A DNA stretch of 64,000 bases, from positions 11,029,151 through 11,093,150 of the forward strand of contig NC_003071.7 in the NCBI RefSeq assembly GCF_000001735.4, in the 5' to 3' direction. Source of the stretch: Arabidopsis thaliana (taxonomy: Eukaryota > Streptophyta > Magnoliopsida > Brassicales > Brassicaceae). Below the pieces are notes generated by a model. It saw only the letters and a program-made list of their open reading frames with translations. It did no database searches and had not been told where the DNA came from. The position numbers were made by a program, and so were the translations under genes. Positions 47,709-59,317 of the stretch are shown here, one piece after another (the first letter of the stretch is position 1; every line of letters starts with the position of its first letter).

Positions 47709-48035
47709 ATACTTCTTGCTGAAGTCATAGGTACAATGTGTGAGAGAGTAAAGATTCGAGTTGATAACAAATCTGCTATAGCTCTCACAAAGAACCCGGT
47801 GTTTCACGGGAGAAGCAAACACATCCATCGAAGATATCATTTCATACGGGAGTGTGTTGAGAATGGTCAAGTTGAAGTAGAACATGTTCTCGGAGTTCGA
47901 CAAAAGGCTTACATACTAACAAAGGCGCTTGGGAAGATCAAGTTCTTGGAGATGAGAGATCTCATTGGAGTACAAGAGGTGTCAAAAGAAGTTTTCAAGC
48001 TTAAAGGGGAGAATGTTGGAGTAAGTTTGAAATGA
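47709..48035 (+). pseudogene. Copia RNase H C-terminal fragment
   Basis: Begins within the RNase H domain (LLAEVIGTMCE, RVDNKSAIALTKN), runs through the HIHRRYHFIRE helix region and ends in GENVGVSLK, whose last codons overlap the start of LTR2. In intact relatives the segment reads PGxxQKADILTKAL; here LGVRQKAYILTKAL shows substitution of the catalytic-region Asp by Tyr, consistent with decay. Confidence 0.85.
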
Positions 48036-48303
48036 CTTGAGCAATAAGTCATTAAAGAATAAGAAGGATTATGTTAAATCTTTAGGAGATATCTAAAGAT
48101 ATATGTTAGGAGTTATCTAATGCTAATCCTAGTATGTTTTGGTTTATTAATCTCTATATATATGAGTCCCAAGCTGTGGTTGACTATATGAGTTTAGAGA
48201 AATTAAGACTTTGAGATTGTTTACGTTTTGAGTAATTTTCCTAAGCTTAATAAGAAAGTAAGCTTAATAAGAAAGTAATTCTTATATCTTTGAGTTCTTA
48301 ATC
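48014..48303 (+). repeat. 3' LTR of the deleted Copia element
   Basis: Direct repeat of 47428-47703 with a small number of substitutions and one internal tandem duplication (about 48244-48277). Begins right after the polypurine tract. Confidence 0.85.
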
Positions 48304-48567
48304 TTTTTTGAAACTAGAGACATTTGGTTAAAGCAAAAAGTCAAAAGAATGCTTGATTGAAAATAAATTATTCAAAATAAAAAGTTTACCCGCAGGTTCG
48401 AGAACCTTGCTTTTATTACACGATATTGCTTGATTGAAATAGATTTTTCAAAGTAAAACATCGGAGAAAACAAAACACGTAGAAAAGTGGTGGAGACAAT
48501 ACGAGAGAGGCGCCTTAACAAATATGCATGATCAAACTTGATTTGAGAATAAAGTTCAAGGACGTCG

Positions 48568-50492
48568 TCACTTGGTGATTGGGGCAACAGTGACCCCAAT
48601 CTGATAGAGCTCGGGACTAGCTTTTCCATGGAACCCTACCACTTTGTGACCTTCCTTCCCGAGTATGAAGCTAACGCCAGCATCCATTCCATAAGGCGGG
48701 GAGGTTCGTTTATTGGTCTTGAACTTAAGCATGACTATTACTGAAGATTCACTACCAAACACTTTATCATAATAACCCTCTACCGCTGTGATGTATTCAC
48801 TCGGATAGTCCAACTCGAACTGTGAAAGCGGTTCATCAGAATAACAATAACACAACTTTATAGTTATAGTTTAAGAAAATAGCAACGAAGTATAGTATAA
48901 TTAATCACCTCTTCGTATCCAAGCAAAGTATGCTTTCCATGCTCTTCTCCTAGTACCAACTGGTTGTTCTTGTCATACACAAACTTGACAGATGCGATAC
49001 CATTCTCACCTTGTCCCACGTATATCTTTCTCACACCGTCGAAAGCTCCATCGTCCCATGATTCTCCTCCGTCACCACCTGATCCTTGTAGTTTCTCCGT
49101 GGGAGGAGGTGGAGGAATAGGAGGCGCACCAAAATGTGCACCTAGAGCATCAATAGCCCAACAACACCTTCCATGGAGCCCAACAAGAGCCCTACCTTTG
49201 CTCTCAAACACGAAAGTTCGCTCGCTCTTACGTCCATATGTAGGAGATGTTCTGTCTTTTGATGTCTTGAAACTCAACGACCTAACTCGGTTTGTATTGC
49301 CAGAGACTTTGTCACAGGTCACTTCTATTGATGTAATATATTCATATGGATAGTCCACTACAAACTGCAAAAAACAAATAAAGGGATCCTTCAATTTATA
49401 TATTTTAAAAAATTGAAGGGTTAACGAATGGTTTATGATTCTTCCCATATATGATTTACTCTTGACATATTCCTTTCTATTAAAGATTTAGCATTTTACC
49501 AAAAAAAACTAAAATAATAAGAAGTAAGGAGTGTTAAAACTAGAACCTCGTTTGGTTGTCCTTGGACCCTATTTTCTCCAAGCATGTCCCCGTCTTGACG
49601 CGTTTCCACTTTTCCATCTTTGTCGTAGTCGACCTTGATATGCGATATGCTAACGGGACTAAATGTAACATAGACTTTTCTTATGCCGGTGTAAATACCA
49701 TGGTCCCATGGGCTGCCTCCAGTACCACCTTGGTATTCCTGTTTAATAGGAGGAGGTGGTGTGAAATAAGCTCCAAGAGATTTTAGGTTTGCGTCAGCAG
49801 ATCCATGGAACCCAGTGATTTTGTTTCCACTGATTTCAAGTGTAAACTTAGTGCCAGTGTCATCGTATCCCATGACTTCAGAACTCCTTTGATTGGTTTC
49901 GAATTGAAGTGCTTGGATCACACCGGATATGTTATCATAGCAACCTTTTACTGACACCACATGTTCGCCATTGAGATGATTAATCTCAAACTGTAAGAAA
50001 AAAAAAAGAATATTAAAACTTGATCAGTAATATATAAGCTGTGGGGGATAATTTAAAACAATTATGGAGACTCGATTAATTAATAAAATTTAAGCACCGA
50101 TCATTAAAAGTTGACCAACTAAAAAGTTCTGATATATATAGTAAGGATATACATGTACATCTAGCTATTAACATCATATCACCTTCACAACCGATTAGTT
50201 TCTGTGTTCAAATTTTCTAAACATTCAATCCAGGATACAACCTTATATCTTCAAAAAAAAAGAGTTCAGGTAGTTCTATATTTAACATGCTTACCGTTTG
50301 TGTGAAACCTTTACCCGAGACACCATGAATTGGTCCAACAACTGTTTGTCCAGCTTTGACATACTCAAACTTGATGAATTGGATTCCTTCAAGACCACCT
50401 CGTACATGTATCTTTGTTACATTTTCATGGTCGGCTCCATCATCCCATTGATTCCCTCCCTTTCCGCCTTTTGCCTCCAACCTTTGGGCCAT
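48568..50492 (-). CDS. JAL20: Three-domain jacalin-related mannose-binding lectin
   Basis: Four exons: 50492-50295, 49990-49547, 49364-48909 and 48819-48568, giving 449 residues. Three jacalin-type beta-prism domains of about 145 residues are in tandem. Each begins with a GGxGGxxWDDG-type motif ([40 protein letters not shown]) and ends with a GFHG or GLHG motif; Pro-rich linkers ([18 protein letters not shown]) separate them. The exon joins fall inside domains, so each domain is split across two exons in the same way, indicating internal exon-pair duplication. There is no signal peptide, so a cytosolic/nuclear lectin is expected. Start at 50492 ([10 protein letters not shown]) fits paralogues. 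I recall this as AT2G25980; the JAL20 symbol is less certain. Confidence 0.92.
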
Positions 50493-51773
50493 CGAGAACT
50501 GATTCAAATCATTATTCAATAAAAGAGATTTTATTTTGTTCCTTAGTCATTGTATAATTTCTTTATATCCATTATACCCACTTGAGAAAATATATATGCA
50601 AAATCATTTTCAGTTCTTGGGTGAAAAAGGAAGACTTTAAACATTTAAGATATTTCTCACGTTCTACAATTTTAAGTAAGTTACAATACGTTTTACAAAA
50701 GGTTGTTTCAAACTATTGAGAGATTACCTCTTATGCTTGGAGTAGAGAGATGGAGAGAGCTGGTGAACAATGTAGAGAAATGATGTATAATATATAAGTA
50801 GGTAGAGAAGGTGTCCTTTTATATACACGATTGGTCAGTTTACAAATTAATATGGTCATTTTTTAACTTATACTATGTGTGTGCATGAATAAAAAAGAAC
50901 CAGATTTTTTTCTTTTTCTTAAGTAGTATATTGATTTGTGAGTTTTATATTAGTCTTGATCTTAATGTACATGATAGACATGCAGTTAGACACGAGTATA
51001 GGACGATATTTTAACATTATTAGTGTCAGTTTACTAATAATGGCTAATACTGAACCATGTTCTCGCCATTACTATACAAACTTCACCTATATAGGCTATA
51101 TATATATAGATAGCTTTTTTAGTCCAAAACATGTATATAAATTGTAGAAGATATGAAAGTCAATGAGAGGTTCTTCAGATCTTGTAGAGATCTCATCTCG
51201 GACGAATCACTTAATTAAGAAGGCACGTCTCTCAACACACCTCTCATAAATTTTTCTCATCGAGAGTCGTTCGTTGACGATCTTAACTGATTTTTTTTTC
51301 CAAATTAGTATATTGATTTGTGTTTTGGTATTAGTCTTGATTTTAATGTTTATGATAGACACGAGTATAGAACAACTATACAAACAATAATCCAAAACAA
51401 ACGTTTAGCAGTGACAATAAAAGCTAAACGTTTAGCAGAGATGAGACCGCAAGTTAATGGCCGGTTCGCAAAGAGAGAAATTGAAACCGAGGACCAAGGG
51501 TTCAACACGATGCTAATGTACAACACATGATATCGAGTTGTTCCTTCTTTCTGATACTCCTATGGCTAAAAAATATAACTAGAATGCAAGCTTACTTTTA
51601 GTTTGGAACTTTGGATGATTGATTATTTCGTATTTCCGTTGGACCAAGTTTCTTCAGAAAAATGGTGCAATTGTGCTATTTATTTGGTTACAAATTATCT
51701 TGTTATAGTTAATGTTTGTAATTTAGGAAGTTTGTAATTTATGAACATTGTTTTGTGATTATATTTTTCCGTC

Positions 51774-51798
51774 ATATATATATATATATATATATATT
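51774..51798. repeat. (AT)n microsatellite
   Basis: About 12 uninterrupted dinucleotide units; a likely length-polymorphic site. Confidence 0.9.
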
Positions 51799-52183
51799 AT
51801 TTTATATAAGTTTTAAAAAAATTAACAGAGTTTAGATGAATATATAGAAAATTTTAGATGAACATGTATGAAAATCAATACATATAAATACCCCAAAAAA
51901 AAACAAAAAAAAACTCAAGTATAAAAGTTCCGGTATCCACAGGCCCAGTATCTATCGTTTTTTTTTTTCAGGTCTACCTACTATTAAATCCGATACACAT
52001 CAGTTTTTTTTTTAATTTGGGCTTCTGGTGGGCGGGCTCAATTCAGATTCGGGCTGGGCTGGGTTTTTTTACCAACTCAACATCTTCAACTAAACAATTA
52101 CACATCGGTTTTCTTCTCTTCTCTCTCACACGTCGATTTTGTTCTCTCTCGGCGACGAAGCTCTCTCTCGACTCCTACTTCTG

Positions 52184-53191
52184 GTAAGTTCTATTAGAAT
52201 AGGAATCCGTTGATTAGAATAAGTTCTCTCTGAAATTTTCGTTCATGTGATAGTCTCGTCGATTTTGTTCTCTCAGTGTTGATGCAACTTCATCGCTTTG
52301 TTCTTTGCTATTCTTTTAATTGTGATTCTGCATATGCTTCCTTTGATTTCAGCTTGTGGGTTTGTCCAAATTTCACTTGTTTGCTATTTTCTCTCTCCCT
52401 TCCTTTGATGCCAACCATGTGTTTGATGAAATGCCTCACAGAATATGTAGAGTTTGTTTTTGGTAGAGCTTGTAATTACTTGTGTCTGTTTATTTTTGGA
52501 TATATGCTGCTTGGTGTTTATGTATGGAGCTAAGTGTGTGTTCTCTAATGTTTATAAACGTTAATTCAAGAGATACAATCTAATCGGGAGCATTACAGAT
52601 ACAAGCTAATAATTATTGATACTGGATTTTAGATACTCTCTGTACTACTTGTTGATTCCGTGTCTGTGTTGGTTATGAAAGCTCTCACTTGTGATGAGAT
52701 ATTAGAGATCAAGTTTCTGTTTTCTTGTGAATCTTAGATGAATTTGTTTATTACTTGTGTCTTGATACTTTGTTTGTCGAATTATCTCTGTTCAAAAAAG
52801 CTTTGCTTCGTTTAGCAGCATTATTAAGCTCAGAATTCAAGCTTTGGTTGCTTTAGTTTAATTTGCTTCTAAATAAACTCGAGATACTTATTGTCTGTCT
52901 CTTGCTAGAAATAGGTTTGTTGTATTTTATATGAATTAAAATACGAAATAAGGTGATATCTTGATAGAAACAGGTTCGTTGTGTTTTATATGAATTGAAA
53001 ATCAAATAAGGGTTTTGGGTATGCGTAGGTTTGATGATCTGTTTGGTTGAATTCAAATTTTGCTGCTTGAGCATTGTTTCTTTGTTAGAGGGAACATTGT
53101 TTTTTATAGATGTTCTTCATTATGTACTAAATTCTCTGCTGTATTACTTTCCATCCTCATTAACTGATTCGTCTTATTATTTCATGTGCAG
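52184..53191 (+). other. 5' UTR intron of BRIZ2
   Basis: Donor CTTCTG|GTAAGTTC and acceptor TTTCATGTGCAG|TGG flank about 1 kb of AT-rich sequence with no coding potential, between a pyrimidine-rich leader and the exon with the ATG. Long leader introns near the start often raise expression in plants. Confidence 0.6.
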
Positions 53192-53252
53192 TGGATCACA
53201 TCTTTTGTTTTCTGGAGAAAAAAGGCTCGTCGAAGCAAGTAAGTGAACAGTC

Positions 53253-55987
53253 ATGAACTCGGCAAGCGTTTCCGGTGAATCCTCTCTCTCCGATATGATT
53301 CAGACAGTTCATTTTTCCTCTGGAAACCCTAGAATCGGCGAGACTCGCGGTGTCATGCATCTAATTTCCGACAATGCTGTTTCGTCATCTTCTTCTTCCT
53401 CCTCCTCGAATCTCCCTGTAATATTCCTCTCCTCTATGATTCATTCTTCCGCTTGATTGCATCGATTTCTTTTTTTCACTGGAATTATATGTTTGAATCT
53501 GGAATAATTTTGTTTTAGATTGGAAGGAACCCTCTCGTTTGCGTTCTTGGGGTGCCCAACCACATGACATATGCAGATTTTTGCCAGTTCTGCGGCTCCT
53601 TCATTCAGCACATACTGGATATGCGAACCGTCAGGTAAAAGAAATTTCAGATTCTCTTACTGACACGGTAGAGATCATTCGTTTGCTCGATTATGAAATC
53701 CTTCTAGTTCTGGTAGGATAGGAGACTAAAGACATTGATAAATTTATCATCAAAAGCTATGTTCTATTTCGTTCTGAAATGTATACTTTGAATGGGGAGA
53801 TGATTAATTAGTTTGCTTCTGGCTTTTGATCTTCACAGGAATGATGACATTGAAAATAGATACAGCATTTTGATAAGGTTTGATAGTCAGGAATCTACCG
53901 ATACATTCTTCCAGCATTTCAGAGGGAAACAGTTCAACTCTCTGGACGTATGGTTTTGTTTGAGTCAACCTATGTCAGATGTATATTTACGTTGAACTGT
54001 ATCTTGGTAATTGATTAGCTGCTTGCCAACTCTGTGCAGGAAGATGTCTGTCGCCTGCTTTTTGCTCTTGATGTTCAGTTTACCGGTTATAGTGGATCCA
54101 TTGACCATACACAGCCTTCTGCTGCTGGCCCAATAGAGCAACCTACTTGCCCAGTGTGTCTTGGTAAATTCTTAACCTGAATTATTAAAATATATGCAGA
54201 AATATGGCTTAGTCTAGCTCTAGAAAGTGTAGGCATAGGTATTGATATTAAGATTGACAGTATCTCTGGTGTCATATATTGACTATGTTTGGTCGGTATA
54301 TTAATATATGCTCATGTTTCAGAGAGATTGGACCAAGACACAGGTGGCATTCTCACAACCATGTGCAATCATTCCTTCCATTGCTCATGTATTTCTAATT
54401 GGCCAGATTCTTCTTGCCCAGTAAGATTCTTGTCATTTTCATGCTCTTTCAAAGAAAATATTCAGTTTTTCTTTACATATCTTTATGGGTGTTGTTTTTT
54501 ATTTTCAGGTTTGTCGATATTGCCAACAGCAACCTGAAAATTCAGTATGTTGTGTTTGCCAAACAACGGAGAATCTCTGGATGTGTGTTATCTGTGGGGT
54601 TGTTGGCTGCGGAAGGTATGTACTGCATTTCCTGCAATTAGCATTAGAGACATGTCTCCTTCTCATCTGTCCCAGGTTAACCATTTCTCTTTGTTAAATA
54701 CTTATGGTAGGTACAAGGAAGGACATGCCAGAAGGCACTGGGAGGAGACAGAGCATTGCTATTCACTTGAGCTTGAAACACAACGTGTTTGGGATTATGC
54801 TGGTGACAATTATGTTCACCGGCTTATTCAATCCAAAACTGATGGCAAGCTAGTGGAGTTGAATTCTCATGGAAGTCTGAGCAAGGATGGTTGTGGAAGC
54901 TGTGAATATTCTGACAGTGGAATGACTGATGCTCTCCTGAACAGCAAAGTGGACATGGTAGTGCTTCAGTTTCATATTTTCATAATCCTCGTGTTCAATT
55001 TTTGTGTCGACCTGATCACTTTTGTCAAATTTCAGCAACATTCTTAAGTAAATTTAGTGCCTCATCGTTTTTCTTTTCCAAAACACAGATCATTAGTGAG
55101 TACAACGAACTTCTCCAGGCACAACTAGAGAATCAAAAACAAGTAAGCACCTACCCTGTCCTGTTAGCCTTTTGTTGTCTCGATAACTACCAGTCTCTTG
55201 AGGTTTTCATTGTCTGCTTCACTTTATTTAAGTGTTAATTTTTTTTCTTGGTTTTCTTTTTATCTTTTCCTCGCCCATTAGTATTTTGAAAAGTTGCTAC
55301 AAAATGTCAAAGAGGAAACGGAACAGAAAATCTCAGAAGCTGCGAGCAAGGCAATAAGCCAGAGACTGCAGAAGCTGCAAACCAGGTTTGACAGATGTGT
55401 CAAAGAGAAGCAATTTCTTGAAGATGTGAGTCTCTATCTAGCTTTCGTTTTAAAAGTTTTTCTTGATGGCATATTTACATCTACTTACATTTCTGTAGAG
55501 TATTATTGACTTGTTGTTTTCTCATGTGTAGTTGAACGAAAATCTTGTGAAAAATAAGGACGTATGGAGCACCAAGATTACAGAAATGAAAGAAAGGTAT
55601 TATCTATCTAGCAAATCTCGTCATGGGAAATTGTGCATATTCGCTAGCTTGTGAGACCATGCTCCATTTCTCATTGATCTTTGATTTAGGGAGAAGAAGG
55701 CAGTTCGGGCAAAGGATGAAAAGATTCAGGGCTTAGAAGAACAGGTAAAGAAACATCTATAGACAATACAACCCCCTGCTTTGTTGGTTATATAATAAAA
55801 CACCTACTAAATCGGTTATTCACACTCTCAGCTTGGAAACCTAATGGCCCAAATGGATGGTGAGAGTGAAGTCTCAGAGACGAAAGAGGTCCAGGACGCC
55901 ACTGTCTCGACCACCAATACCTCTTCTTCTGGGGCAGGGAATGTTATACATGCAAATAAAAAGAAGAGTAACAGAAGAAAGGGTTAG
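53253..55987 (+). CDS. BRIZ2: BRAP2-like RING and ZnF-UBP protein, E3 ligase subunit
   Basis: Forms a heteromeric E3 ubiquitin ligase with BRIZ1, needed for germination (published for this gene as I recall). Twelve exons: 53253-53417, 53519-53634, 53839-53947, 54040-54163, 54323-54420, 54509-54615, 54711-54957, 55089-55142, 55282-55425, 55532-55596, 55690-55744 and 55832-55987, giving 479 residues. Domains in order: BRAP2/RNP-like region (about 55-160), a RING-H2 starting CPVCLERLDQ with [10 protein letters not shown], a UBP-type zinc finger ([30 protein letters not shown]), then a Glu/Lys-rich coiled coil (about 330-440) and a basic tail. The Ser-rich N terminus contains nine consecutive Ser. 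All joins keep frame. I recall this as AT2G26000. Confidence 0.96.
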
Positions 55988-57093
55988 ATCAAGATTCAAA
56001 CTCTACCAAATCTCGCTTAGACTAGTCGACTAAAGTTCAAGCAATCTAACTGCTTAGAATGTCTAGATCTAACAATTCATTCGTGTTATAATGTGTGCTA
56101 TGATGAGAATCTGAGAGAAACGTTTGGTAGTTGTTGTATCAAACCTGATAGAACTATAGCCGTTACCCTCTTGGTGTATATAATACAATTGGTTGATATC
56201 AATATTAAAAATCGTAGTTACTTGACGGTAATGCCATCACTATGCATACCGTTGGAGGTTTCATAAGACTTTACCCCATCTTATGGCTTTATCTTCTAAT
56301 TTCCTCTTTTCGTTTATAATCAAATTCAATTATTTTTCATGTCACTAGACCGGTTAGTTATAGTTTTACATTTGAAGCACTAATTTCAAGAGTCAATGAT
56401 ACTTATGATAAACAAATTCTATGGGTTTGAAAGTTAATCCAAGTTAAATGACTGAAACCCATATTGTACCAATTTGGAATTAGAAGTCCATTATCTCTTT
56501 CAGATGGTGTCTACTAACACACAAGATCACAAGAAGAAGGTGCAAGCTATAAAGAGAGTAGACACCATCTGAAAGAAAGACATAATTGGACTCTCACATA
56601 AAACACTTGGCTTGAAGCGAAAAATGCTTTTGTTTTCCATTCGTTGTTCTATTTGTCATTGGTGGTGCTATGTTATGTTCGTGTTGATCTACGCATCCGG
56701 GGGCCACATGACCATGGGCCTCGTTTGCTACCACGTTGCTTCATTGCCACTTGTAAGTCGTAAGTATTATCATGCGGTACAACCCTTCAACTATGTCCTT
56801 TTTTTTTTTTTTTTTTTTTTTCTCTTCTAACAACAACCTTTCAAATATGTCATGTAGAATTATTGGGTATCCGTATTATGTTCATGCAATTTTTAATAAT
56901 TTGTAACTACGATTAAAAAATATATATTTTATGATTATGCAATCACATAATTATGCGCTATTTTTTTATTTAAAAGCAAAATAAAATAAAATTATCCTAT
57001 GTTACATATTTTCACGCTTTGTGTTGGATTACTCTACGCATTAAACTCTTAAACTAATTATTTGTGCATGAACAAAAAAATTGTGTTCTTAAA
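55988..57093. other. 3' flank of BRIZ2 and intergenic DNA
   Basis: BRIZ2 3' UTR to about 56200, the imperfect palindrome at 56484-56591, a T-run at 56801-56821, then AT-rich sequence. The frame at 56612-56830 is not protein-like. Confidence 0.45.
56484..56591. repeat. Hairpin-forming inverted repeat
   Basis: The arms TCTTTCAGATGGTGTCTACT at 56496-56515 and its exact reverse complement at 56557-56576 give a 20-bp perfect stem around a 41-nt loop. An outer block (AGTCCATTAT near 56486 and ATAATTGGACT near 56582) extends the stem with mismatches. It could be a small MITE remnant or a transcribed hairpin. Confidence 0.8.
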
Positions 57094-57730
57094 CTAAGTT
57101 AAAGGAAACATATATGAGAGGGTCCTTTTAATACATCTGTACCACCTCCCCTGGAGGATAAGGCTTGTAAGTGGAATGCACTTCATCGTCACATAGTTGG
57201 GGCAAAGATATCCAGGGAATAAACGCATTGAGTAAGTTTTGGTCCATGTCTCTTCTTGTGTATCAATGTCCATATGGCTAATTTCCAATCAGAAAGTTCA
57301 GCACTGCCACTAACCATGGCTAGAAGATCTTCAAGGTTGACTAGCGGCCAGGTGTAGGTAATGCGCGCGGTCTTGGGACACATCATGGAACTGTTCAGTG
57401 TGAAGATCCAAAGATAGAATCTTGTAACCATTAAGTACTTCGAACCAGTAGATGGAACCATTCACAAAGACCGAATGATGTCTGGCTTCGACATAGTAAG
57501 GAGGCGGACTCGGCATTGTCCGCCATTCACCAATGTTTAAATCGAGAAGTTGTGCTTGATCTCGGTTTAGTTGGATGAGCCACGAATGCTAGGCAATGCG
57601 TAGGGCATTGAATATCATTTGGAGTGAAGGTTTTGAATCCCTCAGGCAGCTTGTGAAAGAGCTTCCGTTTAGCGAAGTTATATAACCAAGACATTCATGT
57701 TGCTTTTCCTTTATGGGCTATGTATATCAC
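57094..57730 (-). pseudogene. F-box-associated (FBA) domain gene remnant
   Basis: Fragments of one protein lie in successive frames: KRKLFHKLPEGFKTFTPNDI (near 57690-57610), then IGEWRTMPSPPPYYVEARHHSVFVNG and SIYWFEVLNGYKILSLDL (near 57540-57390), then LVNLEDLLAMVSGSAELSDW, with IDTQEETWTKTYSM in yet another frame (57340-57230). Order and wording match the C-terminal substrate-binding domain of plant F-box proteins. At least three frameshifts and several stops interrupt it, and no F-box is present. Confidence 0.78.
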
Positions 57731-58260
57731 GGTTTTTCCAGTTTCCCGGTTTTTCAAAATCGTTATCATTGCATCTCGACACCGATAAGATTCATAGCTT
57801 AAAGTTTTGTCGATGCACTGAAGTTTGAGTTGTTTTTGCTTTCATGTTTACTTTGGACCTTTAAAACTGGTTTTGCAATCTGTAAAATCTGTAAACGTAC
57901 ACTGATTAATGATATTTACATTCTTAGAAAAGAAAAATGAATCATCAGCCCATGTGAACATATCGAACAATGTAGCACTTTCTCAAAGCCAACACAACCG
58001 CCCGCTTAGCTTACATTAGATAGATCAGGCAGCCTTTCATATGTAAAGATAAGTGGCGGAGAAACCAGCCATCAACTATTGATTAGTCAACATCTTATCT
58101 TCTATCATTAGCTATTTACGATTTAATATCTACTTGACATGTAAAAGACTAACTCTTCACCAGTTCACTATAAATAGAGGTTGATATTGTGCTTATATCT
58201 TCACACTACACACAAATACATACAAACATACATTAATTGGAAACTGAAAGTAATATAATC
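57731..58260. promoter_or_regulatory. Promoter of the first defensin gene
   Basis: TATAAATA at 58169-58176. Upstream, the block corresponding to the GCC-box region of the next unit reads ACCGCCC (57997-58003) rather than AGCCGCC. The surrounding sequence (TTAGCTTACATTAGATAG, CCATCAACTATT) is shared with the other two units. Confidence 0.6.
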
Positions 58261-58605
58261 ATGGCTAAGTCTGCTGCCATCATCACTTTCCTCTTCGCTG
58301 CTCTTGTTCTCTTTGCTGCTTTTGGTGAGTAATGATCTTATAATATTATATGCATGAAAAAATAAATTCTGAATTTTCCTCTTTAGATTTATTGGTAATT
58401 AACAAGATATTTATATATGAATGCAGAAGCACCGATAATGGTGGAAGCACAGAAGTTGTGCGAGAAGCCAAGTGGTACTTGGTCAGGAGTTTGCGGAAAC
58501 AGCAATGCGTGCAAGAATCAGTGCATTAACCTTGAGGGGGCAAAACATGGATCTTGCAACTATGTCTTCCCAGCTCACAAGTGTATCTGTTACTTCCCAT
58601 GTTAA
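58261..58605 (+). CDS. PDF1.3: Plant defensin PDF1.3
   Basis: Two exons, 58261-58324 and 58427-58605, giving an 80-residue precursor. The split falls inside the signal peptide, as in the whole family. Residues about 1-29 form the secretion signal; the mature peptide of about 51 residues has eight Cys in the spacing of the gamma-thionin fold (CS-alpha-beta, four disulfides) and is expected to act as a secreted antifungal peptide. It differs from the next gene mainly in the signal peptide and one residue before the last Cys (Phe rather than Val). This family is induced by jasmonate and ethylene. I recall this as AT2G26010. Confidence 0.94.
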
Positions 58606-59276
58606 GCTACCAATGACTACCAATTATACTTGGTGCTTCATGGTGTGTATTTTACATAAAATAAGTCTTTGTCATTCTATGAGTGACTTTATTATGACAT
58701 GCATGTTTATGTTTTAGTGTTTCGTTTGCTTTGTTGTTGTTTTCTTTTTTTCGTTTGCTTTGGTTTTATAATAAAAATAAAAGAATTATGTACGAAGTTT
58801 TTTCTTCTTCTATCAATATTTGTCACGTTAGATCATTAGGTGAAACTAAACCCCAATTTATTGTTTGATCAGACTACCAAATTCAAGCTTGACAAATGAA
58901 ATATTAATTGAGACTTTGAATTATATATACGGTAAGAAACTAGAGATTTAAATTACCTTTTTATAGCATATGTTCTAATATTGTCTTGCTAGCAAGTAAC
59001 AATAATAGCAAACATAAAATGCATATAAAAACATGATTGGGAATTTGGGATGAAGCAAGAAAAATATATAAAAAGATTGAATAAAAATGATAAAGATAAG
59101 AGAATTAAATCTCAAACGGAAGTGACGAGAATGTTATATATGGGACAATGGGACGAGCATTACATACATCAGGCATCGATAACAGTTTGTTTCATGTCTC
59201 CGAATAGTATTTATACTACATACGACTGTTTCATCGGATCCATATTTGTTTGAATTTCCATAACTAAGAACTACTC

Positions 59277-59280
<4 letters not shown>

Positions 59281-59317
<37 letters not shown>
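59281..59317. repeat. (TA)n microsatellite
   Basis: About 18 uninterrupted TA units between two defensin units, near a unit boundary; a likely length-variable site. Confidence 0.9.

Larger units (their letters stand above)
47428..48303 (+). mobile_element. Copia LTR retrotransposon, internally deleted
   Basis: Two direct LTRs of about 276-290 bp, 47428-47703 and 48014-48303, both begin TGTTGGA(A/G)TAAGTTTGA. LTR1 ends TTCTTAATCA. Between them only about 310 bp of internal DNA survives, encoding the C-terminal part of Copia RNase H (VDNKSAIALTKN, FHGRSKHIH, VEVEHVLGVRQKA, LTKAL) in one open frame. A polypurine tract AAAGGGGAGAA immediately precedes LTR2. Gag, protease, integrase, reverse transcriptase and the primer-binding site are gone. 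LTR2 carries an extra tandem AGCTTAATAAGAAAGTA. No clean 5-bp target duplication was found. Confidence 0.88.
50493..53252. other. Interval with lectin promoter and BRIZ2 leader intron
   Basis: The segment at about 50923-51003 is repeated at about 51304-51370 (shared AGTATATTGATTTGTG, then ATTAGTCTTGAT and GACACGAGTATAG). An (AT)n run lies at 51774-51798. BRIZ2 transcription probably starts near 52100-52150; a leader exon ends at 52183 and a leader intron of about 1 kb (52184-53191) separates it from the coding start. No other gene seen. Confidence 0.5.

Noticed and set aside
58472..58717. Second-frame readings through the defensin exons (also 60314-60523)
   Set aside because: They overlap the Cys-rich defensin frame and run into the 3' UTR; both real genes have the family exon structure.
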